Positions 34,442 through 46,200 of a DNA stretch of 64,000 nucleotides are shown here, in pieces. Made by a program: the position numbers and the translations under genes. Under the pieces are notes generated by a model. That model did no database searches, was not told where the DNA came from, and saw only the letters and a program-made list of their open reading frames with translations. Positions within the stretch are counted from its first letter, which is position 1. Each line of letters begins with the position of its first letter. The DNA is from Cyclospora cayetanensis (Eukaryota > Apicomplexa > Conoidasida > Eucoccidiorida > Eimeriidae). The stretch lies in NCBI RefSeq assembly GCF_002999335.1, contig NW_020312414.1, forward strand, positions 62,001 to 126,000, given 5' to 3'.

Positions 34442-35078
34442 CTGCGAAGTATGCAGAAAAACCCCTAGGCAGCGCCTTTGGCCCCCTGGAGAGAAGCCAT
34501 GATGCAGGCATGCAGGCAGCGGTAGAAACCACTAAACACTGCACACGAGGCAGCGTCACCAGTGTTGGACCCCAGCGCACCCTTGTCCTTCCCGATATGC
34601 TTCCCCCTGCCTTTTGCTTTTGAGACTCAAAAATGAAGAGAAGGCGGGAGGAAATGCACTGGAAACGCCAGACCCGGGATGGCAAACGGTATGGGAGGTG
34701 GGGCCCTGAGGCCTTCTGGTATTGCATGCATCGCTGCTGTTTATGAGCAATCCAAAGCGCTAAGCCCTCCAGCTAAAAGTCCAAACGCTAGCTTTTGGTG
34801 CACCAGGAAGGCAGGATAACGGGAGTATCACGCCCATAGGCCTTAGGCCTTCGTGCGGCGGCTTCGGCGTAGGGGGCCCACAGGCAAGCGTCAAGGCCTC
34901 ATAAATCTCTGTCTCTGAATCCGAAATCCCAGTTTTTATCCCCTAGTTTCTGCATTTAATTTGTTTCCAGGCTGTTTAGGTCGCTGGAGAGGAGGGAGAA
35001 GGGCCGCATCTGGTCGCGCAGGGCGTTGGGCAGTTAGTTCGTGCGACTTCACGGCTGAAGCCTTTAAACTTGGCAAAG
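34442..35078. promoter_or_regulatory. Divergent intergenic region, likely bidirectional promoter
   Basis: 637 bp between the ATGs of RPP30 (-) and the DDX31/Dbp7 helicase (+), both ribosome/RNA-processing genes. The layout alone suggests shared control. I found no recognisable binding site. It contains GC-rich palindromic bits such as gggggccc near 34,873. Confidence 0.4.
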
Positions 35079-38000
35079 ATGAGAGGCTCAGGAGACTCGC
35101 GGTCAGGCCGCGCTCTGCATGGTCAACGGAAGAAGCCTAAAAACGCGAAGCACCTGCCGCAGCAGCTGGAGCGCAACAAGCGGAAGCTCACGCAGCACCA
35201 GCAGCAGGCTGCATACGATGCCAAAGATGTCGAATCCCCGCCTTCCGCTTCCCCGTCTGACTCGGAGGCTGTCACGAACTCGGCAACGGCGCTGGGCATG
35301 TCGTCGATGTCAAAGGATGAAGGATCGCCCGTAGTCGCAGCCGTCGAGCCCTCGTCCGTGCTGGCCACCTCAGAAGATGCAGCGGGAGGATTAAGCTCCA
35401 CAGAAGAAAAAAACTTATTCTCTGCAGTTCCATATGCAAGATGGCGCTTCCTGCACGTCCGACTGCGGCGTTCCTTGCTGCATCACGGATATTCAAGCCC
35501 AACGAAGATTCAGCTGGTAGCGGTCCCTGCACTCCTCCACGGGCATGACGCGCTTATCCAATGCCCCACAGGTGTGTTGCTGACTCTGAATGCCAATGTG
35601 CTAACCTCATGGCTTTAGGGGTGTTGCTGCTGCTCTATCTAACACCACCTCCCATCGATTCTCAGCAGTAGGACTCGAGGGCAGACGCCGAGGCCAGGTG
35701 CAACCTAAGCCCGACAGAAAGTGCATGCATGCATAGTTGCACAACAATACTGCTCGGCGTTTGTGCTTTGGCTGTGCGTTATAGGCTTAGGCAAGACGCT
35801 ATGCTTAGCACTGCCGTTGCTACAGCGAGTACTGCAGTTGTCTCAGCAGCGACGGCTCCACAGGGGCGAGGGCACGAGGGGACTGTTTTTGCTACCAACG
35901 AGGGAACTTGCTCTGCAGGCAACGGAAACTGTATCAAAGCTGGCTCAGCTTTTTCCTTGGCTCACAGTATCTGCTTTGACCGGTAGGCTGCGCGTGTTGC
36001 TCCCATTGCTGCTGCTAGGTGCATCATGGACGCCTAGGAATCGTTTGCTGCCATTGCTGTTGGGGTTAGGGTTCCGGATGACGAGCTGATGGTTGCTGCT
36101 CCCTCCCTCTCCCCGCCTTCCCCCCAGTCCTCCCCTTTGACCCTTCTTGCGGTAGCTGCTGCTGCTGCTGTTGGAATGTCGCCCCTTTTGGAGCGATCTC
36201 CTGGGGTGCTCTGCTGTTGGGTGACGGCAGCAGACCGCCATCTGTCCTAGGCAGCGCGCTCTCCCCTCCCCTCCCTTCCTGCCTTTGTGGCTTGGGAGCT
36301 CAGGTGTTAGGAAATTGTGGTGCGGCATTGTGTGCAATTCGAAGGGGGCGAAAGCAGGAAGAAGGAGAAGTGCCGCTTACGGGGGGGGACGGGTGTAGTG
36401 CTCGCTACTCCAGGGCGTCTTGTCGATCACCTCAGCAGCACCGCTTCATTCCGTTTGTTGCCGCTGCAATTTCTCTTGATTGACGAGGCGGATCGGCTGT
36501 TGGACCTGGGGTTCGAGGCTAAAGTCAGGGGTATCTACACCTCTTGCCTGCAAAAGATCGCTGAGGAAAAGGCGATTTTTGAGCTGCAGAAGCAAGCCAG
36601 GGAGGAGTGGAAGCTGCAGCAGCAGCCCTCTGGGCGGCAAGACGATGGAAATAGGGGATCGGATGAGAGCGACGCCGATAATGAGCAGCAACAGCTCAAA
36701 GAGATCCACCAGCAGGAGCTTCACTACAACAACAATGGCAGCAGTAATTGCAGCTCCAATGGCAGTGGAACTGAGCCCCCTTTCCAGGTGGCTGTCGCTT
36801 CAGCAACTCTGACTCCCTCCGTGCAGCGCCTTGCAGCGTTCTGTCTTCGCCGAGATCCTCAGTGGCTGTCTCTCGCGCTCGCAGACGCTGCGGAGACTCG
36901 TATGGAAGAGGTACAGCAGCTTCTGCAGAGAGAACAGAGCGAGAGGCAGCCGCAACAGCAGGAAGGAGAGGCAGCGGCGGCACCTCAGCAAGACCAGCTG
37001 CAGCACGATGAACCGTTAAGCGAAGAACTGGAAGCTACAATCTTAGAGCGACTCTGTTCCTGCAGCATGCCGCGGGCTGCTACCGCAGCAGCTGCTGCTA
37101 GTGACAGGAGCGGGAAGGAGGACCCTCCAAAGTTTGCAGTGCCTCCTCAGCTTCAGCAGTTTTTTTTGGTGGTGGAGCCTCGTTTGCGTCTTCTACCACT
37201 ACTTTCATTTTTGCTAAATGCTGAGGAAAATAACAAGAAGATCGTCGTATTCGTATCCTCGTGCGATTTTGTGGAATACCTTTATCAGCTACTGCTTCGA
37301 CTGCGCTGGCCTTTGACGCTGCAGCATGACAGACAGCAACGCCAACGCCTACTGCAGCAGCAGCAGCTCATGCGCAAGTTGCAGCTTCAGCAGCACGAGC
37401 AGCAGCAGCGGCTGCACAAAATTGCAGCAGGAATCAAGCAGCAGAAGAAAAAATGCGGTAAGCCAGTGTCAGCGGCAGCGGAGACAGCAGCAGCAGCCGT
37501 AGCAGCAGAAGAGGATGAAGAAAGCGAGCCAGATGAGTTGGCAGACGACGACGTTGGTTTGGAAGCGCCTGGTCTCTGGGGCCAGTTCGTTTTGCAGTCA
37601 CTGAATGTCTTTAAACTCCATGGGAAAATGGAGAGAGATGATCGGTAGGAGAGCGGGATGGAGGGGGGGCAGCAATTAGGGGTTCTATGGGCTAGAAATA
37701 GGGCCTCAATAGTTACAGAAGGAAGGAGGCATCTTAGAAAGGAGCGGCGTTTACTTGAGGGGGAGTCCGAGTACAGGCTTCAAAGAAAGTTGCAGAGAGT
37801 GAAGGCGGGGGTGGGCCATACAAAATGCGAGTACCACACGAAGGCTCTTGAGCCTCTTCTGGAACCGTATAGGTGGTGTGGGCTGTCCTTCGTTCTTTCT
37901 GTTGCCTAAGAAACACTCTAATGCCAGAAATCGAGGATTTGTCACGTGTGGTTCTTCTGATACAGTATCGGCTGTATGACGGATTTCACAAAGCTCAGTG

Positions 38001-39407
38001 GAGAGGGGGCAGTGCTGCTTGCCACGGACGTCGCTGCCAGAGGCCTCAATCTCCCAGAGGTAAGACCCCAGTGCTAAGCTAAGAGGCAGGAAGCCTCCCC
38101 CTTAGAGTGGCGATCTGCTCTGCCGCTAGCCGAAAGGATTCTTTATCGGATGCGCTGCAAAGCAGTGGGGCCAAAGCAATGAGGTTAAGGGTTTGGGGTG
38201 TATGAACAGGTGGACTGGATCATCCAATTGGAGCCCCCGCAGCAGCTGGAGGAATATGTTCACCGCATTGGCCGCACAGCCCGGTTGGGCAAACAGGGGA
38301 GGGCCTTGCTATTTCTGCTTGACTCTGAAAGAGGCACGCAAGTTATACACCCTTAGGCCTCGCCCCAACTAGAAGTCACTGCTTTCTGGGAGGGTCGCTG
38401 TTTTGCTATCCGGCATGTGCCACTAGGGCTAATTTTACAGGCAGTTGTTCCTGTGGGGGCCACGTTTTTCCATGTATTGAACATAGGGTGAGCTTTGTTG
38501 TGCTGCCTCAGAGTACACCAGTTACTTGTCGTCTCGAGGCCTGACGCTGCAGGAACTGTCGACACCTCGACTCTTTGAATCTTTGCTGAAGAGGGCCCCC
38601 CCAAGCCTAGGTTTAAGCGAGGGGAAGCGCAGTAGTATCAGTCGGAGCAACACCAGCTCTAGTCCTCAACAGGAAGCCTCGTTGAGGTTTTTGGTTCGCC
38701 AGTTTTGCGAGTTTGTGGCCCCTAGAAAGCGCCTTATTGAGGCCGCCAGAAGGGCTTTCCTTTCCTCTGTCAGGTAATGCGCTATAAAATAGCCAAAACT
38801 AAGCCAACACGCAAGCCTTAGAGCACAAACTCTGTGTTTCTATCCGCTAGCACTGACCCCCACGATGCCGTACTCTGACGCGCCTTTGGCGGTGTTTCAG
38901 CAAGCCGCGCTCAGCTTGCTCTTCTGTGGGCGTGCTTTTTGCAGGGCTTACAAAACTCATGGCAAAGAGCTAAGGGCCATATTTGACTCCTCAAAACTCC
39001 CACTGGGGCCTCTAGCGACCTCATTCTGTATTAGGGAGACCCCTAAAGAGATAGCCGGACGGATAAATCGTAATCCCCAGCAACAGCAAGAACAGCACCA
39101 GCAACTGCGGCAACGAGGGAAGCGAAAGGGTGTCGACAACTATGAAATGGAGCACCAGCAACAAACGGAGCGTGGTAACCGCAACAAACAACAAAGGCAA
39201 CGCCAGGCGAAGAGATCCAAACAGAAACATCTGGAAGAGCAGCAACATCACATCGAGGTAGTTCCCAGCAGCAGCAGTAGCAGCCCTGGCAGCAATGCAG
39301 CCTCGAGGGCTGTCAATATGCTGCAGTCACGTGGCGAGCTCCTGACACACACCACTGGCCGCAAGGGAGGTCTCGGTGTCAGGCGTGTAAAACAAGGGGA
39401 AAAGTAG
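35079..39407 (+). CDS. ATP-dependent DEAD-box RNA helicase, DDX31/Dbp7 type
   Basis: Seven exons: 35079..35571, 35785..35982, 36345..37644, 37966..38059, 38210..38333, 38512..38773 and 38945..39407; they sum to one frame of 977 aa. Motifs in order: Q-motif (GYSSPTKIQ), motif I CPTGLGKT, Ia LPTRELALQ, Ib TPGRL, II DEAD (about 277), [39 protein letters not shown]. The C-terminal DUF4217-type segment ([20 protein letters not shown], then [11 protein letters not shown]) and MERDD point to the DDX31/Dbp7 branch, which acts in nucleolar 60S ribosome assembly. A large Gln/Glu-rich insert separates DEAD and SAT from motif IV, so the protein is longer than usual. Exon 5 seems to end at a GC donor (38334-38335); the alternative GT/AG choice gives a slightly different join. 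Starts at the ATG at 35079 (MRGSGDSR). Confidence 0.88.
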
Positions 39408-39707
39408 AATATACTGTCCGGCATTCAGCATCTGCAGCATCAGCACAAAGTGCATTAGCTGCAGAGCTGCTATATGCGGCTTGCTGCACGATCAAGGAAA
39501 GCCTTGATGCAGGAGTCATAGCAGCAATATTCAAAGTGCGCTGCGCAGGCGTACAGCATTAGGGCTCTGGCATCCATTTTTCGCTCCTTGAGTTGAGAAT
39601 CCGGAGTCCAGGAGCAGTTTTGGGATGCTCTCTTTGCAGCTAGTGCTGTAGCTGTTGCAGCAAACACGAGTCACCCCACGCTGAAGACATGCAGATAGCC
39701 GGGAGCC

Positions 39708-40319
39708 TTAGGATTTATGGTGTGCGGCTTGGGCTCTGTGGCTGCGCCAAGGTATCGGATTCTTTAAGGCCTCCCAGTTTGGCAGAGAACATTGCAGCAG
39801 AAGCACCGGTTGTCTCTCTTCCCATGTGCCTTCCTCTTGCTCTTGTTGCTTTTGCACAATGGCTAGACACACCTTTGCCCTCTCCATGCCTAGGGGCAAC
39901 TGGAGAGTTGTATCTGGCTTTGAGTTTTGCTGTAGTTGTTCTTGCTGCTGGTGAAGTAGGGTTGCGATTTCAGCCAGGGGAGGACTGTCCCCTGACCCCA
40001 CGGGCAGTAGAAGCAGGTCCTCTACAACAGAATCTTGATCCTGATGCTGACTTGGGTGCTTGCTAGGGTGTACGTACCCACAGCAGCAGCATACAGGGCT
40101 GCACGCAACGTCATCCAGCAGTAGACGCCGAGCAGTCAAGGCGCTTATGTGATTCTGCTGCTGCTGGTCTGCCGCTTCTCCCCCTAAGTGTTGCAGCTGA
40201 ACTGTGCGGGAATCGAGCCAGCGTGGCCACAGAGATGAGAGAAACGACTGTACTTTTACGTCGAGGGCCCCTGAGTGCTGGGCAGGTGGGGCCCTTGCGG
40301 GTTGTTGGGGGCCCTCCAT
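39708..40319 (-). CDS. Hypothetical protein, possible gene fragment
   Basis: 203 codons from ATG (MEGPQQPARAPPAQHSG). The middle has WPRWLDSRTVQLQHLGGE and a Cys run (CSPVCCCCGYVHPS); the rest is Gln/Leu-rich. Weak amphipathic content and CAG bias resemble the neighbouring genes, so it may be a real exon, but no family is recognisable and I could not join it to the Cys-rich frame downstream at 39470-39667 with matching splice phases. Confidence 0.3.
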   Translation of the reverse strand: MEGPQQPARAPPAQHSGALDVKVQSFLSSLWPRWLDSRTVQLQHLGGEAADQQQQNHISALTARRLLLDDVACSPVCCCCGYVHPSKHPSQHQDQDSVVEDLLLLPVGSGDSPPLAEIATLLHQQQEQLQQNSKPDTTLQLPLGMERAKVCLAIVQKQQEQEEGTWEERQPVLLLQCSLPNWEALKNPIPWRSHRAQAAHHKS

Positions 40320-40587
40320 GCCCTGTTGACCCTTCTGCTCAAAATTTTGCAGCCTTGTTAGAGTGAGGGAGGGAACTTCTCCTCGGTGGCATCGAGAGAC
40401 CGCCGTAGGGTACCTCTCCTACACACCAGTCAAGGCAGGTTCCGAGGAACACAGCGTATGAGCTTCCAGTGCTGCCGTCATTGATATGTTGCAGCTTTGC
40501 GATGAATAGGAAAGGGGCAAACACAGAGAGATCTACGGTTTGTGGATGTTATATGAGCGAGATCTCCATCCAGCCAAAGGGCCCCCC

Positions 40588-40622
40588 GTCCATGGAGGGG
40601 CCCCTTGGGCCCCTCCATGGAC
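40588..40622. repeat. Perfect inverted repeat, 15-bp arms, 5-base loop
   Basis: gtccatggaggggcc (40588-40602) pairs with ggcccctccatggac (40608-40622); the loop is CCTTG. Lies 150 bp upstream of the methyltransferase start, so it could sit in its 5' UTR or promoter. Confidence 0.95.
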
Positions 40623-40775
40623 ACCCCAGGTGGCTGCTGCAGTTCAACATTTGCTGCCTGATAGCTTCCATTTAACAGGATGTGTAGCTCTGAATATAGC
40701 GTTTGGGGTTGGTAGGACAATGGCTCGCTGCAGCCGAAGCTATTGCTCCCTGCAGCAGTAACAGCAAGCGGCAAC

Positions 40776-42380
40776 ATGCTGCGGCGGCTGTTCCCCGTGA
40801 AGGTGCTGCAGCAGCAGCGGCTGGTGAAACACAGTCTACGGCATATGGCCAGTAGGGCACCTTCGACAGTGGCAGGCACTCAGCAGCCTGAACCACAGAA
40901 ACAGCAGCAGGAGTGTGAGGTACAACAGCAGGAGCGTGAGGTACAGCAGCAGCAGACTCTACAACAGACACTGCAGCATGTCGTGCAGCGTATAGTGTTC
41001 TCTTCTGCTGTCCGAGTTCGCTCTTTCCTAAGCAGCAGCAGCAGCAGCGGTGCTGTGCGGGGTTGGTGTAACTCCGGGATACGCTATTCTCCCTCTGCTG
41101 CTGCACGGCAGCAGCAACTACCCCAGAGCGTCCCTCTACAGCAGATAGTACCAAGAGTGCTGCTACTGCACCCACACTACGACCCCACGAGTTCTACGCT
41201 GGAGCTGCTGCCCCACACCTTGCAGCAGCAGCTCCAACCCCAAGAGCAGCGGCAGGATGGCGACAGGAGGGCAAGGCGGCAACAACAGCGACTATTGCAA
41301 AAGCAGCAAAATCGGAGGCAAGGCAGTGCTTCTCAGCCACCCTCAGGCACACAGCCGACAGCACAAACAAGTGCGCACACTGCTGGTAGCTTGCCTGCAG
41401 CAGGGTCGGCAGGAGCTGCTGCTTTGACCGACATTCCCTCTCCGTTTGAGTTGCCTTTTCCCTGGCAGCTAGGCCCAAGTGAGCGCTTATACGCATATCT
41501 CTGCAGCGTTGGCACTTCTCCGCCAGCGGCAGCGGCAGGAGGCTTAGCCACAACGCCGACGGCTTGTGCTGCGATGTGGGGATCTCTGGTGCGGGGCCAG
41601 CGTGTGCTAGACTGCGGCTGCTACGAAGGCTGTGGCGTGCAGATGCTTCTTGAGCAGCTGGGAGCGGCGGCAGCAGTAGGCGTGGACCTTAGTGGAGCAG
41701 CAGTAGCAGCTGCGAACCGCCGATGTCAGCAGCAAGTTGCAGCTGGTCGGGCAGCAGTTCTGCAGGGGGACCTGTGTGACAGCAGCATGCTGCCTCGGCT
41801 GCAACAACAGCTTCACCACATGCGCCAACACCGGCAAAATGCTGCAGGGGGGGCTGCAGGCCGCGCTTCTCCGCCAGCAGTAGCTGGAGAGCCTCCCCAC
41901 TCAGCACAGTCAAACCAGTTCGATGTTGCGGTGTCTGTGGAAGTTCTCTCAACATCCCTATCCCGACCCCTTTTCTTTAGGGCTGTGTCTCGCTTGCTGC
42001 GCCACGGCGGTATGCTGCTGCTTATGGACAAACAAGAAGAGCTTATGGGCTCTGCGTATCCTAGCATTGCGTTGCACGAGCTGCAGCAGGAGCAGCAAGC
42101 AGGCAGAGGTGGTAGTGCACTGCATGCGCAGCAGCAGATGCTGCTACTGCGCTCACAGCAGCAGCAGCACGCGGAACGGCTGCTGCAACAGCTGCGGGGC
42201 ACGGGGCTGAGGATTTTGCTGCTCCAGGACCTCCGTGCCTTCGTGGGGGGAACGCAGGAGTCGCTGTTGCGCCAGCAACGTGGCAACCCGTTGCTGTCGT
42301 TGCAGCGTCGATCCCTTGAATCAGCACAGCAGAAGCTCAAGAGCTACCCTTACCTGCATTTAGTTGCCGTAAAAGGATAG
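40776..42380 (+). CDS. SAM-dependent methyltransferase, probably organelle-targeted
   Basis: Single exon, 534 aa from the ATG at 40776 (MLRRLFPVKVLQQQRLVKHS), an Arg/Lys/Leu-rich, acid-free leader typical of mitochondrial import. Residues about 40-230 are Gln-rich filler. The class I methyltransferase core follows: motif I VLDCGCYEGCGVQMLLEQLG (about 277-296), the acidic GVDLSGAAVAAAN after it, GDLC, then FDVAVSVEVLSTS (motif IV) and RLLRHGGMLLLMD (motif V-like). The end GTGLRILLLQDLRAFVGGT and YPYLHLVAVKG are the usual last strands. The fold suits small-molecule or ubiquinone/biotin-type methylation, but the substrate cannot be read from sequence. Gln and Ala runs interrupt the catalytic domain too. 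The in-frame TTG at 40743 is not needed. Confidence 0.72.
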   Translation: MLRRLFPVKVLQQQRLVKHSLRHMASRAPSTVAGTQQPEPQKQQQECEVQQQEREVQQQQTLQQTLQHVVQRIVFSSAVRVRSFLSSSSSSGAVRGWCNSGIRYSPSAAARQQQLPQSVPLQQIVPRVLLLHPHYDPTSSTLELLPHTLQQQLQPQEQRQDGDRRARRQQQRLLQKQQNRRQGSASQPPSGTQPTAQTSAHTAGSLPAAGSAGAAALTDIPSPFELPFPWQLGPSERLYAYLCSVGTSPPAAAAGGLATTPTACAAMWGSLVRGQRVLDCGCYEGCGVQMLLEQLGAAAAVGVDLSGAAVAAANRRCQQQVAAGRAAVLQGDLCDSSMLPRLQQQLHHMRQHRQNAAGGAAGRASPPAVAGEPPHSAQSNQFDVAVSVEVLSTSLSRPLFFRAVSRLLRHGGMLLLMDKQEELMGSAYPSIALHELQQEQQAGRGGSALHAQQQMLLLRSQQQQHAERLLQQLRGTGLRILLLQDLRAFVGGTQESLLRQQRGNPLLSLQRRSLESAQQKLKSYPYLHLVAVKG

Positions 42381-43241
42381 CTGCTGCTGGCTATAGTGGC
42401 TGCTGGTACTGTCTGTCTGTATGCCTCTGTTTACTGAGGCATACACAAAGCGGAATTTGGTGCTAGCTTCGCGTGTGCCTGCGAAGAGCGCCATGCGGAG
42501 GCGGCAGAAGCTTCTGCTCCACATGATGCAACAGTTGATGTAATAGGGTTGCTGGGAAGGGCTAAGCCCGTTTAAAATAGCACATGGAGGCTTTTTTTAC
42601 GTTCAGACTTCGGCACAGCAGCAACTGGCCACACCGATGCTGTAAGTGCTTAGGAGGCCGCTGGGTCGAGCTGCTTCAAGGGGAGAGCCGGCACTCTAAG
42701 AGGCCGTTGTTCGCACGCAGAGGGCTCCCATGGAGAGCAAATAGGAACTGACTCTCGTTGCCGCTGCTGCTCTGAAGATCAGCAAAGCCACCGGCACATC
42801 ACCTCGGTGTCTTTGTCATACTCGGATGTAGAGTAGAGGATCTGAGATTTCTGGGTGTAGAGCTCAAATTCTTACTTGGTGGGCTAGATGTTATCAGTGA
42901 CGGTGGCACGAGGGAAGCTCCGCCGCTGAGGTTGCGATTGAAGTGGTCCCCGAACCTGGCGCTGTCACCAGTACTGCGGCTACTGTTGCTGCGTTTACTG
43001 CTGCTGCTGGCCCTTCTGGCAGGCCTGCAGCCACTTCCTGCCCTGGCAGCAGCTCCCACTGCTGCAGCATCTCCAGCTCTGACGCGGGCTTCGCCTGCAG
43101 AGACAGCAACATCTATTTTTTGGCAGCCTCTAACAGGGTGCGGTAAGGACGACGTCAGAGTCTCATACTGCGTGCTGCAGTTGTTGTTGCCGCGTTAGCG
43201 GGGCCACATGAATGAGCCTTGCTGTTCACACTGGACCAAAA
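42381..43241. other. Intergenic with an unassigned CTG-rich patch
   Basis: From about 42,890 to 43,190 both strands are open in several frames (for example Leu-rich on +, Ser/Ala-rich on -). It resembles a coding CAG patch but has no ATG-led frame with splice signals or a motif. Could be an exon of an unrecognised gene or 3' UTR of the 1,052-codon ORF. Confidence 0.4.
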
Positions 43242-46200
43242 TCAAGCATATATGAGGCAGGCGCTAGGGGGGATCGTAGCAAGGCGCCTACGATTAAGCA
43301 TTTCCTTCACAGGTGCAGCAATTGCCGCAATCCGTTGCCCCAAGGACCCAACCACATGCGTCTTACTACCGCCGCTAGTGCTGTAGTAGTGCGGTGGGTT
43401 TGCTGCCGTGGAGGGTGGGCATGCCAGGCGTGGCAAGTCATTTGTGCTAGCACGTCGACGCAGGAGTTCCCGTCGCTGTCGCTGCTCCTCCTGCTTCTGC
43501 TGCACTACTGGGCTAGGAGACCACCGGCAGCCAACGCGCTGAAAATCACCGCTGGCTCTCCGGTGATTTTCAGGGAGTCCTTTCGACCCCTCATCTCCTC
43601 CACAAAGTGTCCCGATCGCGCTGCTCGCGAATGAGCTGTTCGCGTCTCCAAAACACGTGCAGGGTGGGGTAATCCGTGCAGCCCCCACTCTCGCTGCAGG
43701 CGGACTTCTTTCGCTGCTGTCGCTGCTGTCTCTGTTGCTACTGCTACAATGGCTGTGGCTTCTCTGCTGCCAGCTGTGGGGGTGCTGCAGCACCAGTTTG
43801 TGCATTTGCTGGCCCCTGCATTTGCGGAGGCTTGAGGAAGGCGGGCTTCTTATAACACCGCAACGCACACGGCACTGGCCCCCAGAGAACCGACTGTGAC
43901 ACTGTGGCTGCTCCCCCCAGTTGCTCTGATGGCAGAGGTGCACGGGGATTATGCCATCGTATGCAGAGTCTCTATGGGCCCCCCAAAACGGACATAAAGG
44001 GCCGCTACAGCTACTGCAGCAACACACGTCGCAACGTGAGAAGGCAGCAACTCCTACAGGGGCCTCCGTCAGCGGAGCAGCAGTAGCATCATTACTATCA
44101 AGGCAGCAACACGAGTTTGAAGGACAGACGGCAGGAAATGTGTGGGGCCACTGGTGCCACGAACAGTTGGCTACTGTTGCAGCGTGCCTCAGAGGCGGGG
44201 CATGCGATGCCCCGCTTTGAAAAGGGGCTGAGGCCGCATTCAGGTTTGATACTCTAGCGGATACCCATGCTCGAGCTGCAGGAGTTTGAGAGAGACATTG
44301 GCAACCAGCAGGCCCTGATGCAGCAGGACTGCTCACAGGCGTCAGGTGTGAGCCAACTGGCTCTTTTGATGCCCACTCTTCGCTAGGGAGTCCGTGCTGC
44401 TGCGCAATCGCTGCAGGGTGGCTCTGCCCTCTTGGTGGCCCGTCCTGCGTCTGAGGAGCTCCGTGAATCGCCACGCTAATCAAATGCTTTTCTTGAGAAG
44501 GCGAATGGGGGGCCGCTGTTTCCCCATGTGTTCCTTGGAGCGTACAGGGACCTTGTGTCTTGGGTTCCCCTTTGTAGCGCACAGCAGGGATTATTGAAGG
44601 CATAGGAGAAGGCCCACTTCCAGCCATATTCTCAGAGTGCCCTTCTTGTTGATTCTGTGAATGCCCATGAAGCTTCTCTAGGCGCTGCAACAGGTGCTGT
44701 AGCTGCTGCCGTTCCTCAGCTGTGCAGCTGCAGGCCAAAACAGCCCGTTTCATCATAAGGACAAGCTCCTGGGACTCCTCGTGCTCTTGCGCGCACTCGT
44801 TTTTCTGGGTCTGCATCGCTGGGGTAGCATGATCTCTTTTTGCGTGTACTTCGCCACATTGAAGAGACTTTTTAGAAGGGGCTTTTCCGTCGAGCTGTGG
44901 AGTAGCGCTACCTGGTCGTTCTGGCGGGTGCTGCTGTCGGTGCCGTGTAAGAACAGCAAGATACTGATTTTGCTGCTCAGAAACATGGGATGAAGAGGGC
45001 TTACAAGGCTCTGCAGGCTTACTCACGTCTGGGGATCCCTCAACAACCGTTCCGCGGGGTATGGTGCCTCCGCTAGCTGTGTAACTAGGTGGCCACAGAG
45101 GGGCATCTTCAGCAGCAGCAACTGTAGCTGCCGTTTCTGTTCCCGCTCTAGGCGAACAGCTACTTGCTGTGCCCCCAGAAGTGTCGCAAAGGCCTCTGCG
45201 AGCAGCATGATGCCGTTCTGAGGGGTGTTCGGCCCCGTCACTCCCCATGGGCAACCTATGATCAGGTTTTGGCCCCTCAGTGGAGGCTGAAGGACGAGAG
45301 GAGGCGATCGTGCCCCGCTGTTGGTGTAGCACTTGCTCCTTCGGGCGCTGCTTTTGTTTATGCTGGCAGTTTCTTGTAGCTGTTGGTGATGCTGCTGTTG
45401 CTGGGCTTGCAGCAGTGGTGCCCGCACGGCACTGTAATTTGGACGAGGAGAGGGCCCTGTCATCTCTCAGGAGTTTCTCTTTGTGTGGCCTTACCTGTGG
45501 CCACTCTTTGTTTTGGTCCTTGTGTGCTCGTGTTGCAGCAGTGCTGCCAGCCCTTTTTGTGGCTCTGTCGCTCCTGTTTCCTTTTGCTGTCCAGCAGGTG
45601 CCTGCTTCCACCATATGAGCGCTGTGTTGTAGAGTTTGCTCCCTGAGGGGCGTCCCCAAGCGGAGAGACCTCCGTGCTCTTCTTTCTTCAACGGGCGAGC
45701 TTATGCTGCCACCGTGCGATGTGTTATCCTCATTTGGAAGCAGAGCCTGATTACTGCTAGTAGGTTGCTGCTCTCTGTGATGAATGAGGGAGGCCCCAGA
45801 GAAATCCTGCTCGTGGCGCAGCCGTGGTTCGTGCGATGGGACGTCAGCCTGCTGCTGTTTCACAGCCCTGCTTTTGCCGCCGCAGCAGCTGGTGCTACAA
45901 GAGAACGAATTATTACACGACAGACCATAGACTGCATGCTCCGTGTAGCTGCTGGCTGTACTGGCATCAGCAGCCACCTTCTTGTGGCTACTCTGGCGCC
46001 ATCTTTTTTCAGACACTCCTCCACTGTTGCTGCTGCTTCTAGGACGCGAGACGGAACCTAGGATTGGCGGCCTCAAGCCTTCGGGTGCTCTCCGAATAGA
46101 TCTTGATTCCCTACACATAATAGGCTCAGGGCAGAACACGCGGCCGCTGCTAAAAATGCCTTTCCTGGCTGTCCCTCTATTTCCTGCTGCCCTTGAGCTG

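Larger units (their letters stand above)
39408..40775. other. Intergenic with a possible minus-strand gene
   Basis: Holds a 203-codon minus-strand frame (separate entry), an unassigned minus-strand frame at 39470-39667 (CAAHFEYCCYDSCIKAF, a Cys-rich motif that could be a 3' exon of the same gene), and the 15-bp inverted repeat at 40588-40622. A CTGCAG just before 40758 suggests that the methyltransferase gene may have a 5' UTR intron. Confidence 0.45.

Noticed and set aside
41813..42340. Minus-strand Cys/Ser-rich ORF over the methyltransferase gene
   Set aside because: Antisense shadow of the CAG-rich methyltransferase frame.
45023..45463. Minus-strand 146-codon ORF in another frame of the 1,052-codon ORF
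   Set aside because: Overlaps a far longer open frame on the same strand and has no own signals.
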